A stretch of 64,000 bases of DNA. Origin: Parachryseolinea silvisoli (lineage in GTDB: Bacteria; Bacteroidota; Bacteroidia; Cytophagales; Cyclobacteriaceae). A model generated the notes under the pieces. It was not told the DNA's origin, ran no database searches, and was given only the letters and a program-made list of their open reading frames with translations. This document shows, one piece after another, positions 25,040-34,550 of the stretch. The DNA is taken from positions 124,001-188,000 of the forward strand of contig NZ_JAIOAO010000003.1 of NCBI RefSeq assembly GCF_021190955.1, in the 5' to 3' direction. A program made the translations under genes and the position numbers. Every line of letters starts with the position of its first letter. Within the stretch, counting starts at the first letter, position 1.

Positions 25040-26218
25040 TTAAAACGCTTCGGTAAAGGCAATGTAAAAACCGCGGATGCCGTGGGATGCAAAGCCCATG
25101 TCGAATCGCATGTTGGTGTCGTTGCGTGTATCGACCCGTAAGCGCAGGCCTCCGCCATACGAAAGATGAAAGCCCGAGAGCGCCAGGTCATCATACCCCG
25201 TACCCACGCGGCCCGTGCCGACCCAGCCGGCTACACCAAGGATTTTCCATACCGGCATGCGATATTCTACCTGTGCGTCGACAAGCGCGCGGTCGCGCAG
25301 TGCGCCTTTATAGTATCCGCGCATGCGCTCTTCGCCACCCAGTAGCGAGAGGTTGTAAAACGGTGGGTTGCCGCCGACGTAAGAGGTCGTTGCCTGTACA
25401 GCAATAACGTGTTTGCGCCAGGGATTAAAATAGCGGCGTGCATCAAGCTCAAGCCGGTGAAACGCATAGGTGCTTCCGAGGAATGTTGGGTAGAATACCA
25501 ACGTCGTGAGTACATATGCTCCATGTCGTGCGTTGTAGCGGTTGTCGCGGCTGTCGAGCGCGCCGGCGATGCCTAGGCCGACATCGGTACCGCCGTGGGT
25601 ACCGGTCACGATCCCTTCGCGTAAGTAGCCGGCACTGTCGGCACGTATGGCATATCGCGCTATGTCTATACTCAGTCCGGCATAGAGATTGTTATGGAGA
25701 CGGCGTAGCGGCGTGCTGGTAAAACGAACGCGGTCAATCGAGACCTGTTCTTTTTTATTATTCAGAACATCGTTGCCAATGCCTTGCAGGTATTCGAGTT
25801 GGCGTCGGTAGTTAAAGGAGCTCAGGATCATATATCGGTTCTCCCGCAGCAGGAGCTCATTGCTAACAAAGATATTGATGCGGCCTTTGCTGGAAATCGT
25901 TACCAGTTCGGACAGGCGCGAGGGTTTGGACCGGTCGTGGGCGGAGGGGTGAAAGAGGTTGAACTTGGCAAGCCCAACGATATTGCCTGCCTCGGACGTG
26001 TAGGAATAGAACGGCACCGGGAGAATGCGGAAGAGTTTTTCCGCTTTCTCGTTTATTTCGTCGAGTTTTTCGACCACCTCTTCGATCAGCAGCTGGTTGT
26101 TCTCACTTGTTTTTTTAGGTGCGGGCGTGTCCTTTTTTAAAGACTTGGCCTGCGCAAGAGCGCTCCAGGGCACGGTCGCCATCAAAAAAATGAGAAGAAG
26201 GGTGCCTTTGGCGGCCAT
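25040..26218 (-). CDS. Omp85/BamA-like surface antigen without POTRA domains
   Basis: A 392-residue protein with a signal peptide (cleavage near ALAQA), a short charged helical stretch (about residues 40-62, NQLLIEEVVEKLDEINEKAE) and then a bacterial surface-antigen (Omp85-type) barrel. The family motif GGEERMRGYYKGALRDR lies near residues 296-312, corresponding to the loop-6 VRGY/F motif that reaches into the barrel, and the chain ends in an aromatic (TEAF). There are no POTRA repeats, unlike BamA or TamA, so a role in barrel assembly is doubtful; small outer-membrane channel or anchor proteins of this kind are known. It is divergent from the TonB-dependent receptor gene with a 112-bp gap. 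Confidence 0.8.
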   Translation of the reverse strand: MAAKGTLLLIFLMATVPWSALAQAKSLKKDTPAPKKTSENNQLLIEEVVEKLDEINEKAEKLFRILPVPFYSYTSEAGNIVGLAKFNLFHPSAHDRSKPSRLSELVTISSKGRINIFVSNELLLRENRYMILSSFNYRRQLEYLQGIGNDVLNNKKEQVSIDRVRFTSTPLRRLHNNLYAGLSIDIARYAIRADSAGYLREGIVTGTHGGTDVGLGIAGALDSRDNRYNARHGAYVLTTLVFYPTFLGSTYAFHRLELDARRYFNPWRKHVIAVQATTSYVGGNPPFYNLSLLGGEERMRGYYKGALRDRALVDAQVEYRMPVWKILGVAGWVGTGRVGTGYDDLALSGFHLSYGGGLRLRVDTRNDTNMRFDMGFASHGIRGFYIAFTEAF

Positions 26219-26330
26219 GATCGATAGAGTGAAACGTTTACCTATGCCTTTTATACAGGAAACAATTATGCCAGCCGACTATATTGCGGGAAATTTTGAA
26301 CGGCCTCACCGCCTTACTGAACGTATCGAC

Positions 26331-28712
26331 ATGATCAAACACGGAGTTATCGGCGTTATATGCCTGCTGTTCTTTGTATCCGGATGGACGGCCCAGGCAC
26401 AGACAGGCATTACCGGCAAAGTGCTCGGAAAACAAGAAGAACCAATCGAAGGCGCCTATGTGCGCGTATTAAACACCAACCTGACCGCGGTCACCAATGC
26501 CCAGGGGGAATTCACCTTATCGCTGGCGCCAGGCCCTTATGTGGCATTTGTCACCGCAGTAGGCTATGCTGCACATGAGGAAAAATTTGCCGTGTCTCCC
26601 ACCAGCCAGGCACTGGTAATTGACCTGCAGGAAGCCACCGTAATATTGGAGGACGTCGTCGTAACGGCCCAGAAGCAGGAAGATGACCTTCAGCGGGTGC
26701 CTTATAGTATCACAGCCTTATCGGGCAAAAAGCTGGAAGAATTTCGCGTATGGAATACGCAGGATATCACAGCCATTGTTCCGAACTTATACTCTTCCAA
26801 CCCCGGCGACAACCGGAACGTGACCTCCCTGCGGGGCATTGGTACCACATCTTACGACCCAGCTGTCGCCACCTATATCGATGGGGTAAACCAGTTCGGT
26901 CTCGATACCTACCTGGCGTCGCTATTCGATGTGGAGCGTATCGAAATACTGCGCGGCCCGCAGGGTACCCTGTACGGACGCAATGCCCTGGGCGGCGTCG
27001 TCAACATCGTGACGCGTCAGCCTTCAAACGACTTTGGCGGCTATGCCGAAGCCAGTCTCGGTGATTATGGCCAGCAACGTTATTCGCTGGCCGTGCGCGC
27101 GCCGCTGGTAAAAGATAAACTATTCCTCGGCGTAGCCGGCATGTACGACCGTGCCGACGGTTTTTATACCAATACCTTTGACGATACCGACTTTGCCAAA
27201 CGGCACAGCCTGACCGGCAATTATTATCTGACATACCGTGCCAGGCCCAACTGGTCTATTACCCTCAACGTCAAGCACCACGCGCATCGTAACAATGGCC
27301 CGTTCACGCTCAGGGGTTCGGCCGCAGAGGCTCTGGAAAATCCATACACAGTGAATCAGAACGCCCGGACGGAGATGGTAGACAACATCTTCAACAGCTC
27401 GCTGAACACTCAGCACCACGGCCGTGCCGTCAGCTTCCAGTCGGTGTCGACCTATCAGGCCAACTACCGTTATTACAAAACTCCCATCGACGGTGACTTC
27501 TCGCCTGCCGACATCGCGACCCTTGAAAATAACTACGGTCGTGATTGGAACCGCGTGCAGGTATATACCCAGGAGTTCAAGCTCTCATCGCCGGCAGCCT
27601 CGGTGTCGCCTCTTACGTGGACGGCCGGCACATATCTTTATTACCAGGATAACCCTGTGAAACAAGCTACCCGCTTTGGAGAGATGGGGTACCTCTATGG
27701 TGGCGAGCCCCATACAGCATCTATCGTGTCCTCTACCGGTGAGAACAAAGGCATCGCCTTCTACGGGCAGGCCACGTATACTATCAGCCGTGTTCTAGAC
27801 ATTACCGCGGGCATCCGCTATGACCACGAGCGTCGTGAGCAGCAGGTACTGGGCGAATACCGGCCTTCGCTGGATGCCCCGGAAGTGGCGGTCTTTCAGC
27901 CCGACACTTCCGCCAGCATGTCCTACAACGCCATTTCACCAAAGGCGGGCCTCACGTATCATATACACGATAATAGCAGCGTGTATGCCGTATACAGCCG
28001 CGGCTTCCGCACCGGCGGCCTGACCGCCTTCACGGGCGACCCGACTCAGCCGGGCCTGTTTGAGTACGCGCCGGAGTATAGCAACAACATGGAGATTGGT
28101 GCTAAAAATATTTTCTTCGAAAACAGGCTACGTGTAAACCTCGCGTTGTTCTATTCAAACGTAGACGACATTCAGGTCTCGACGCTGGTCCTGCCCGAAG
28201 GTGTAGCCGTGACGCGCAATGCCGGCAAGTTGACAAGTAAGGGCATAGAGCTCGAACTCTCGGCCACGCCCGTGCGTGGCCTGCAGATCGACGCATCCAG
28301 CGGTTATACCGATGCGTCATACAACCGCCTGACCCTGGCCGTGCGTAATGAAGAAGGAGGTTTTGATTCCTTCGACTTCAAGCGCAATAAGCAGCTATAC
28401 ACCCCGCGCACGACCAGCATGTTTGCCGCGCAGTATACCTATCCGCTTACTGCGTGGCAGTCGTTGCGCGCAGTGGTACGCGGTGAGCTTGTGCACCTGG
28501 GCGAGCAATATTTCGACCTCGCCAATAGCAACCGTCAGGCGGATTATAGCCTGTACAACGCCCGGGTGGGCGTAGCGGCATCTACCTTTGAGATCATGTT
28601 CTGGGGCCGCAACCTCGGCGACAAGCTATACATTGCCTATGCCTATGACACTGGCGCGACGCGCCTTGGCGACCCGCGCAACTGGGGCGTAACCGTACGC
28701 AAGAGCTTCTAA
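26331..28712 (+). CDS. TonB-dependent outer-membrane receptor
   Basis: A 793-residue receptor. It has a signal peptide (residues 1-24, ends AQAQ), a carboxypeptidase-like regulatory beta domain at 26-105 (GITGKVLGKQEEPIEGAYVR), a TonB-box-like EDVVVTAQK at 108-116 and a plug domain to about 230 with RGIGTTSYDPAVATYIDGV and ERIEILRGPQGTLYGRNALG. The rest is a 22-strand barrel ending in a C-terminal Phe. No SusD partner follows, so it is of the siderophore/vitamin-type class rather than a glycan SusC. The substrate is unknown. The start at 26331 is chosen for the signal peptide; the frame stays open upstream to 26025. Confidence 0.9.
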   Translation: MIKHGVIGVICLLFFVSGWTAQAQTGITGKVLGKQEEPIEGAYVRVLNTNLTAVTNAQGEFTLSLAPGPYVAFVTAVGYAAHEEKFAVSPTSQALVIDLQEATVILEDVVVTAQKQEDDLQRVPYSITALSGKKLEEFRVWNTQDITAIVPNLYSSNPGDNRNVTSLRGIGTTSYDPAVATYIDGVNQFGLDTYLASLFDVERIEILRGPQGTLYGRNALGGVVNIVTRQPSNDFGGYAEASLGDYGQQRYSLAVRAPLVKDKLFLGVAGMYDRADGFYTNTFDDTDFAKRHSLTGNYYLTYRARPNWSITLNVKHHAHRNNGPFTLRGSAAEALENPYTVNQNARTEMVDNIFNSSLNTQHHGRAVSFQSVSTYQANYRYYKTPIDGDFSPADIATLENNYGRDWNRVQVYTQEFKLSSPAASVSPLTWTAGTYLYYQDNPVKQATRFGEMGYLYGGEPHTASIVSSTGENKGIAFYGQATYTISRVLDITAGIRYDHERREQQVLGEYRPSLDAPEVAVFQPDTSASMSYNAISPKAGLTYHIHDNSSVYAVYSRGFRTGGLTAFTGDPTQPGLFEYAPEYSNNMEIGAKNIFFENRLRVNLALFYSNVDDIQVSTLVLPEGVAVTRNAGKLTSKGIELELSATPVRGLQIDASSGYTDASYNRLTLAVRNEEGGFDSFDFKRNKQLYTPRTTSMFAAQYTYPLTAWQSLRAVVRGELVHLGEQYFDLANSNRQADYSLYNARVGVAASTFEIMFWGRNLGDKLYIAYAYDTGATRLGDPRNWGVTVRKSF

Positions 28713-28725
28713 TAGCTTCTGTGGT

Positions 28726-30132
28726 TTACTTCGTCACAGCCTCCCTGGCGGTGACGGGGTCCCATAAGATGATCTTTTTATCAAAGACACTTTTGTTACT
28801 GGCCAGGGCCGGCCCGGCAGCACGCATGCTGAACAGGGCATCTTCTTTTATAGGCTTTCCCTCACGCACCCCGGCATAGAAGGCCAGATGATGATCGATG
28901 TTGGCGCTATATTTCTCCGGCGCCCGGAACTCGAGGTCGGAGTCCTGAATGACTGGCGTCGACGCGGGATGATTGACCTTATACCATTGTTCGAATTCTT
29001 TCTGCTGCCCCGCGGTAAACGTCTCAAATGAATCCCAGCCGCCATAGGTAGGTACCTTAGAGATTTTATGCCGTACGACTTTCACACTGTCCCAGCCCAG
29101 GTGCATAACGCCGTCTGTGCCGATAAAGCGCAGGCCTTCGCCGTCTTCGCTGCCATCGACAAAGTTGACGCGCATCTGTAGGTTAAAGGCGGGATGTTGG
29201 GCGGTCTCCGGATAATCGTATACCCCCAGGATGAGATCAGGGGCATCGCGGCCATCTTTCCAGTAGCGTAGACCGCCGGAAGCGTAGATGCGGTTGGGAC
29301 CGGCGGAGCTAGTCACGGTATGCAGGGCGGAGAACAGGTGTACAAATAAGTCGCCGGCTACGCCGGTGCCGTAGTCGCGGTAGTTGCGCCAGCGGAAGAA
29401 ACGTACCGGGTCGAACGGCACGCGGGGTGCGTCGCCCAGAAAGCTCTCCCAGTCGACTGTGGTTGGGCTGGCATCGGTGGGAATGGAGTATTGCCAGGCG
29501 CCGTTGGCGGAATGGCGGTCCATCCAGGCCTCCACCATCACCAGGTCGCCGATGGCTTTTGCTTCAAAGAGCTCTTGTGCCTTGCGGGTGACGATCGAGC
29601 TGACACGTTGGCTGCCTACTTGCAATACTTTGCCGGTCTTTTTCTGGGTGGCAATCACCTCAGCGCCTTCCTCCAGCTTGTGCACCATGGGCTTTTCGCA
29701 GTACACGTGTTTGCCTCTGTTCAAGGCTTCGATGGTGATGCGATCGTGCCAGTGGTCGGAAGTAGCGATGATGACCGCATCGATGTCTTTGCGGTCGAGT
29801 ATCTCTTTGTAGTTGCGGGTGGTGAATAGCTCTTTGCCGTAAACCTCGCGGGCGCGATCCAGGCGGCCGGTGTAGAGGTCGCACGCGGCCACCAGTTGGA
29901 CGCCCGGTAGTGCGGTGCTGGTCTCGGCATTGCTAAAGCCCATGATGCCCATACCGATCACCGCAATGTTGACGCGGCTGTTGGCGGTATAGGCTTGTGG
30001 CGTGGGCGGGTCCAGCAGTTGGTGAGCGTGTAGGGTTTCGCTCCAGATTGTCGGTGTGATACCGGCCAGTGCAGCGGTGCTCAGCATTTTTTGTAAAAAG
30101 TCTCTTCTCGAGCGTGTGGTTGATCGATTCAT
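28726..30132 (-). CDS. Tat-exported Gfo/Idh/MocA oxidoreductase
   Basis: A 468-residue NAD(P)-dependent dehydrogenase. The N-terminus has a twin-arginine signal (SRRDFLQKMLSTAALAG). The Rossmann domain starts with VIGMGIMG at 58-65, and the cofactor/catalytic motif EKP is at 146-148 (YCEKPMVHKL). The C-terminal alpha/beta domain has GTGVAGDLFVHLFSALH, where the His may be catalytic. Exported members act on sugars or related polyols, including glycosidase-like enzymes that retain NAD, but the substrate cannot be told. It ends 13 bp from the TonB-dependent receptor gene and converges with it. Confidence 0.88.
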   Translation of the reverse strand: MNRSTTRSRRDFLQKMLSTAALAGITPTIWSETLHAHQLLDPPTPQAYTANSRVNIAVIGMGIMGFSNAETSTALPGVQLVAACDLYTGRLDRAREVYGKELFTTRNYKEILDRKDIDAVIIATSDHWHDRITIEALNRGKHVYCEKPMVHKLEEGAEVIATQKKTGKVLQVGSQRVSSIVTRKAQELFEAKAIGDLVMVEAWMDRHSANGAWQYSIPTDASPTTVDWESFLGDAPRVPFDPVRFFRWRNYRDYGTGVAGDLFVHLFSALHTVTSSAGPNRIYASGGLRYWKDGRDAPDLILGVYDYPETAQHPAFNLQMRVNFVDGSEDGEGLRFIGTDGVMHLGWDSVKVVRHKISKVPTYGGWDSFETFTAGQQKEFEQWYKVNHPASTPVIQDSDLEFRAPEKYSANIDHHLAFYAGVREGKPIKEDALFSMRAAGPALASNKSVFDKKIILWDPVTAREAVTK

Positions 30133-30247
30133 ATAACATTCGGATTTGGTAGGGTAGAGGAAGTTACGATATTTGTCCATACCCCATGCACGCAATAGTG
30201 TTTTTAGGGATAATCAGAAGTACGAGCGGACTAATTTTTTTGTGAAC

Positions 30248-31273
30248 ATGAACTTCAACCTCTTCAAGAACAAAAGCCTGGCTATCGATTTAGGCAATAA
30301 TAATACATTAGTAAGCGACAAGGACAATCTGCTGGTTTCGCAGCCGTCCTATATAGTTTTCGACGCGCATAACAACGCGGTGAAGGCTGTCGGTGACAAA
30401 GCTTATAGCATGTTCGAGAAGAATCATGAAGAACTTCGTCCCATCAAACCGCTCAAGGGCGGCGTTATTGCCGACTACGACTCGGCCAGCCGGATGATCC
30501 ACGAGCTGATCAAACAAGCCAACCGAGGCACCTCGTTCCTGAGTGGTTATGAAAATATCATCTCCGGAATACCGTACTCAACCACCGAAGTAGAACGCCG
30601 CGCCCTGCGCGACGCCCTGGGCCAGTTTAATGCCCGCCATACTTATTTGTTATACGAGCCCCTGGCAGCGGCCCTCGGCCTGGGCCTCGACATTCGCGAG
30701 CCTGAAGGCAAGATGGTGATTGACATTGGCGGTGGCATTACCGAGATCGTGATCATATCGCTGTCGGGTATTGCTGCGTTCCAATCTGTGAAGATCGCCG
30801 GCGACACGTTTGACGAAGCTATCCAGGATCACTTCCGCCGCACCTACAATATGGCCATTGGTTTGAAGACCGCCGAGCAAGTAAAGATCAAAGTGGGCGC
30901 TGTACAAAACGACCTGAAGGAAGCGCCGGCACCGATGATGGTGCGGGGCAAAGACCTGATGGAAGGCATCCCTGTGGTGCGCCGCGTCGACCACGCCGAG
31001 GTCGTGTATATTCTGGAGAAATCGGTCGCGGCCATCGAGCACGCCATCATCCAGACTCTGGAAACCTGCCCACCTGAGCTTGCCGCTGATATTTATGTAA
31101 ACGGTATCAACATCACCGGCGGCAACGCCTACCTGCGCGGCCTCAAAGAGCGTTTCGAGTCACGCATCAAGCTGCCTGTGCACATCGATCCGCAAGCGTT
31201 GCTTTCTGTGAGCAAAGGAATTGCAAAGGCATTACAAGATCCCAAGAAGTATCAAAGCGTATTGGTGGCGTAG
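30248..31273 (+). CDS. MreB/Mbl-family actin-like protein (divergent paralogue)
   Basis: A 341-residue actin fold protein, the family's usual length. Phosphate-1 motif DLGNNNT lies at 14-20 (commonly DLGTANT in MreB), the phosphate-2 region is DIGGGITEI, and the adenosine motif is GGNAYLRGL near residue 300. The sequence begins with an amphipathic stretch (MNFNLFKNKSLA) as in membrane-binding MreB. No mreC, mreD or rodA follows, so this is probably a second, specialised copy and not the main elongation filament. It is divergent from the Gfo/Idh/MocA gene. Confidence 0.82.
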   Translation: MNFNLFKNKSLAIDLGNNNTLVSDKDNLLVSQPSYIVFDAHNNAVKAVGDKAYSMFEKNHEELRPIKPLKGGVIADYDSASRMIHELIKQANRGTSFLSGYENIISGIPYSTTEVERRALRDALGQFNARHTYLLYEPLAAALGLGLDIREPEGKMVIDIGGGITEIVIISLSGIAAFQSVKIAGDTFDEAIQDHFRRTYNMAIGLKTAEQVKIKVGAVQNDLKEAPAPMMVRGKDLMEGIPVVRRVDHAEVVYILEKSVAAIEHAIIQTLETCPPELAADIYVNGINITGGNAYLRGLKERFESRIKLPVHIDPQALLSVSKGIAKALQDPKKYQSVLVA

Positions 31274-31489
31274 TCACCCCCGGGGTCAAAGGCACGGTTT
31301 GAAGATAGATGAAGCACTGTTTCAGGATAGTTTCAGCATCGTTGGACCAGCAAAAGCAGCCCTTGGTGACTTTATCTATGCCATAGTTATCCTGCAACTA
31401 AGTTGTATCCATGCCTTTAGTACGCCTTTGGTATGGAGTAAGTACGGCTTTGATACGGGTATGACCCCTTGAACCCTTGATTTTTCCTG

Positions 31490-31520
31490 TTTCATTACAT
31501 TAGTCTGCTGTGTATTTTTG
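31490..31520 (+). promoter_or_regulatory. Candidate Bacteroidota promoter of the oligoendopeptidase gene
   Basis: TATTTTTG at 31513-31520 matches TAnnTTTG. A near-consensus TTTC lies 19 bases upstream at 31490-31493. The distance to the start codon at 31548 leaves a short leader. The rest of the 31274-31512 gap shows nothing recognised. Confidence 0.4.
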
Positions 31521-31547
31521 GCTTGTCATACTACCCCAAGAACACAC

Positions 31548-33269
31548 ATGCCCGACATAACGATACCCCAGCGGCCTACCCGTCGCTTTTTGCCTGAAAA
31601 CTTCACGATTAGTACCTGGGATGCCCTAAAGCCCTATTTTGATACGCTACAGGCCAAGCCGCTGGACTCCGCGGAGGATCTTCGTCAGTGGTTTAAGGAC
31701 CGCAGCGAATTGGAGGCAGTGGTGTCGGAAGACCTGGCCTGGCGATACATTCGCATGACGTGTTATACGGAAAATGAAACCTATCGCCATGCTTATCAGG
31801 AGTTTATCGAGCAAATCCAGCCGCGCATGGCCCCGGTATCCGACCAGCTGAACAAAAAGGCGGCGGCATCGCCGTTCCTGGATGTACTGGCCAACGAGGA
31901 GGGGTATGACATCCTGATCCGGACGCTTAAGAAGGAGATTGAGCTCTTCCGCGATGAAAACGTACCGCTGTATACCGAAATCGCTACGGAGACGCAAAAA
32001 TATGCCCAGATCTCCGGGGCGATGACCATTCAGTGGGAAGGCGCCGAGATCACGCTGCCGCAGGCATCGGTGCTGCTGATGTCGACCGACCGCAAGAAAC
32101 GCGAGGAGGTTTACCGCAAGGTCAGTGAGCGCCGGCTGCAAGACAAAGAGGCGCTGGACGAACTGTTTACCCGTCTGGTGAAATTACGCCACGAGGTATC
32201 GCTCAATGCCGGCTTTTCCAACTACCGCGACTATATGTTTAAGTCCCTGGGCCGTTTTGACTATACTCCCAAGGATTGTTTTGATTTCCACGAAGCCATT
32301 CAGGGCGAAGTCGTGCAGTTGTTGAACGAGTTTGCGTTGGAGCGCAAGCGAGCGCTGGGCGTGGATGCGCTGCGGCCGTGGGATAAGGCTGTGGACGCCG
32401 AAGGACGCGATGCGCTGAAGCCCTTTGAGAACGGTACGGAGCTGACTGAAAAGACTATTGAAGCCTTCCGTCGGTTGGATCCATTCCTGGGACAGTGCCT
32501 GGAGATTATGCGGTCGATGGGTCACCTCGACCTCGAGTCGCGTAAGGGGAAGGCGCCGGGTGGCTATAACTATCCGCTGGCGGAGATTGGCGTGCCGTTC
32601 ATTTTCATGAACGCAACGTCAACGCTACGCGACATGGTGACGATCATGCACGAAGGTGGGCATGCCATTCATAACTTCCTGACGCGCGACCTGGAGTTGA
32701 ACGACTTTAAGTCGACACCTTCGGAAGTGGCCGAGCTGGCGTCGATGTCGATGGAGCTGATCTCGATGGATCATTGGGATATTTTCTTCCCCGATGCCGA
32801 TGCACTTAAGCGCGCCAAACGCGAGCACCTGGAAGACATCATTGAAACATTGCCCTGGGTGGCGACGATTGATCGCTTTCAACACTGGCTCTATGAACAC
32901 GCCAACCATACACACGAAGAACGCAAGCGCTGCTGGAATAAAATCGTAGACGAATTTTCAGATACCGCCACCGACTGGCGCGGTTTAGAGACGGCGAAAG
33001 ACTATCTGTGGCAAAAGCAATTACACCTGTACGAGGTGCCGTTCTATTACATTGAGTACGGCATGGCCCAGTTGGGCGCAATTGCCGTGTGGAGAAACTT
33101 CAGAAAGAATCCGGCCAAGGGACTGGAGGGTTACCAGCGCGCGTTGAAGCTGGGGTATATGCGGCCCATCCCGGAGATCTATGCAGCAGCGGGTATTAAG
33201 TTCGATTTCAGCCGCGCATACATCCGCGAGCTGATGGACTTTGTGAAAGCCGAGTTGGCAAAGATCTAA
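31548..33269 (+). CDS. M3-family oligoendopeptidase (PepF-like)
   Basis: A 573-residue zinc metallopeptidase without a signal peptide. The active-site helix HEGGHAIHNF gives HExxH at residues 368-372, with the third ligand in the following EVAELASMSMELIS segment (Glu at 393 or 396). The all-helical shell and the final YEYGMAQLGAIAVWRNF-like stretch (written here with the gap ignored; the true order is YIEYGMAQLG) match oligopeptidase F/thimet family enzymes, which degrade short peptides in the cytoplasm. Length is usual for PepF. It ends 1 bp from the convergent marR stop. Confidence 0.92.
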   Translation: MPDITIPQRPTRRFLPENFTISTWDALKPYFDTLQAKPLDSAEDLRQWFKDRSELEAVVSEDLAWRYIRMTCYTENETYRHAYQEFIEQIQPRMAPVSDQLNKKAAASPFLDVLANEEGYDILIRTLKKEIELFRDENVPLYTEIATETQKYAQISGAMTIQWEGAEITLPQASVLLMSTDRKKREEVYRKVSERRLQDKEALDELFTRLVKLRHEVSLNAGFSNYRDYMFKSLGRFDYTPKDCFDFHEAIQGEVVQLLNEFALERKRALGVDALRPWDKAVDAEGRDALKPFENGTELTEKTIEAFRRLDPFLGQCLEIMRSMGHLDLESRKGKAPGGYNYPLAEIGVPFIFMNATSTLRDMVTIMHEGGHAIHNFLTRDLELNDFKSTPSEVAELASMSMELISMDHWDIFFPDADALKRAKREHLEDIIETLPWVATIDRFQHWLYEHANHTHEERKRCWNKIVDEFSDTATDWRGLETAKDYLWQKQLHLYEVPFYYIEYGMAQLGAIAVWRNFRKNPAKGLEGYQRALKLGYMRPIPEIYAAAGIKFDFSRAYIRELMDFVKAELAKI

Positions 33270-33270
33270 C

Positions 33271-33717
33271 CTAGCCGCGACACTTGTCGAGCAGGTCGCT
33301 CAGCAGTTGGGCTTCGTCGTCTGACAACGCAATGACGTGATCAAAAGCCTGTTGGTCCCTATCTACGTCTGCCAGCAGGCCGAGGCCTTTGTCGGTAATG
33401 AGCACGTCCGCCGCTCGTTTGTCAGAGGGACAGATCTTGCGTTCCACCAGCTCTTTTGCTTCGAGGCGGTCGAGTAGCCGCGACACATCCGAGTTTTTAT
33501 CCATCATGCGCATCTTAATGGCAGATGCCGAGATACTCTTGGGATGTTGGCCACGCAGGATACGCAGGATGTTAAACTGCTGGCTGGTGATGCCGTAGGG
33601 TTTCAGGAATTGTTGCTGAAGGTTGCCGATCCAGTTGGAAGTGAAGATCAGGTTGATGACGGCCTTTTGATGGTAGTTCCGAAACTTGGGCTGGATGATC
33701 TCTTCTTCGATTTTCAT
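33271..33717 (-). CDS. MarR-family transcriptional regulator
   Basis: A 148-residue winged-helix protein. The recognition region reads GITSQQFNILRILRGQHP then ISASAIKMRMMDKNSDVSRL, followed by the wing LVERKICPSDKRAADVLIT. This is the standard MarR layout, with helices 1 and 6 for dimerisation. It lies downstream of yceI on the same strand, separated by a bidirectional terminator. A perfect palindrome upstream of yceI is the likely target. Such MarR-YceI pairs recur in Bacteroidota. The ligand is unknown. Confidence 0.9.
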   Translation of the reverse strand: MKIEEEIIQPKFRNYHQKAVINLIFTSNWIGNLQQQFLKPYGITSQQFNILRILRGQHPKSISASAIKMRMMDKNSDVSRLLDRLEAKELVERKICPSDKRAADVLITDKGLGLLADVDRDQQAFDHVIALSDDEAQLLSDLLDKCRG

Positions 33718-33756
33718 AGTCGAGTGGGATAGTGTACTTAAAAAAAGGAAGAGTTA

Positions 33757-33820
33757 CAGGACGCCAGCTTTTCCTTCTTCCGGCAAGTTCTCACACGTAC
33801 CGGCGTCCTGCAAGTTTTTT
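33757..33820. terminator. Bidirectional terminator between yceI and marR
   Basis: CAGGACGCC (33757-33765) pairs exactly with GGCGTCCTG (33802-33810) around a 36-base loop. A T-run follows at 33815-33820 on the plus strand, and the A-run at 33739-33746 supplies one on the minus strand. It begins 20 bp from the yceI stop. Confidence 0.65.
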
Positions 33821-33829
33821 ACAGACAGC

Positions 33830-34405
33830 TTACGCTGCTTTGTTCAATTCAATCTTGGCAGTGATCTCTACGTCGTCGCCAACGACCAGGCCACCCGCTT
33901 CTGTGGTTTTGCTCCACTTCAGGTTGTAGTCCTGACGGTTGATTTTGCCGTTTACTTTAAAGCCGGCCTTCTCACCACCAAATGCTTTTGCCGTGCCGCC
34001 GTATACCACATCGAGGGTTACAGGCTTGGTCACATCGCGAATGGTCAGGTTGCCTTTCAATACGTACTTGGTGCCTTGCTTCACCAGGTTGCCTTTGAAT
34101 TTGATCTCCGGATATTTCTCAGCGTTGAAGAAATCGTCTGACATCAGGTGGCCGTCGCGTTTTTCGTCCTCGGTGTTGACCGAAGCGACTTTCGCGGTGA
34201 ACTCCACGTCGGCGCCGTTGAAGTCGGCTGCTTTGCTTACGACTTTGCCGTCAAATTCTTTGAAGTTACCGTCGACTTCAGATACTACCAAGTGGGCTAC
34301 GCTAAAACCTACTTTTGAGTGGGGCTTGTCAATGTTCCAGGTAGTTTGTGCGAATGCGGTGCCGGCGAAGGCTACAGCGACCAATAAGGTGCTTACTTTT
34401 TTCAT
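33830..34405 (-). CDS. YceI-family periplasmic lipid-binding-type protein
   Basis: A 191-residue protein with a signal peptide (residues 1-19, cleavage after FAQ) and the complete YceI fold: TTWNIDKPHSKVGFSVAHL at the start, HLMSDDFFNAEKYPEIKFKG in the middle and QDYNLKWSKTTEAGG near the end. YceI proteins form a lipocalin-like barrel that holds isoprenoid-type lipids. It is likely controlled by the MarR protein next to it through the palindrome 45-70 bp before its start. Confidence 0.93.
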   Translation of the reverse strand: MKKVSTLLVAVAFAGTAFAQTTWNIDKPHSKVGFSVAHLVVSEVDGNFKEFDGKVVSKAADFNGADVEFTAKVASVNTEDEKRDGHLMSDDFFNAEKYPEIKFKGNLVKQGTKYVLKGNLTIRDVTKPVTLDVVYGGTAKAFGGEKAGFKVNGKINRQDYNLKWSKTTEAGGLVVGDDVEITAKIELNKAA

Positions 34406-34449
34406 GTTGTATTATGTTTTTTTGGTGTTGTCCCTATAACGCAAATAGG

Positions 34450-34475
34450 TAGTTAGATGTTTAAACATCTAATTA
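34450..34475. promoter_or_regulatory. Palindromic operator upstream of yceI
   Basis: TTAGATGTTTAAACATCTAA at 34453-34472 is a perfect 20-bp palindrome, extended to 26 bp with one mismatch. Size and AT-rich core are typical of a MarR dimer site, and marR is the next gene but one. Confidence 0.7.
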
Positions 34476-34550
34476 ATATTTTATAACACCTTGAAAATCA
34501 GTCAATAAATTTATCCCTTACCTTACTTTTCAGGTGTCTGGTCTTGTTGA

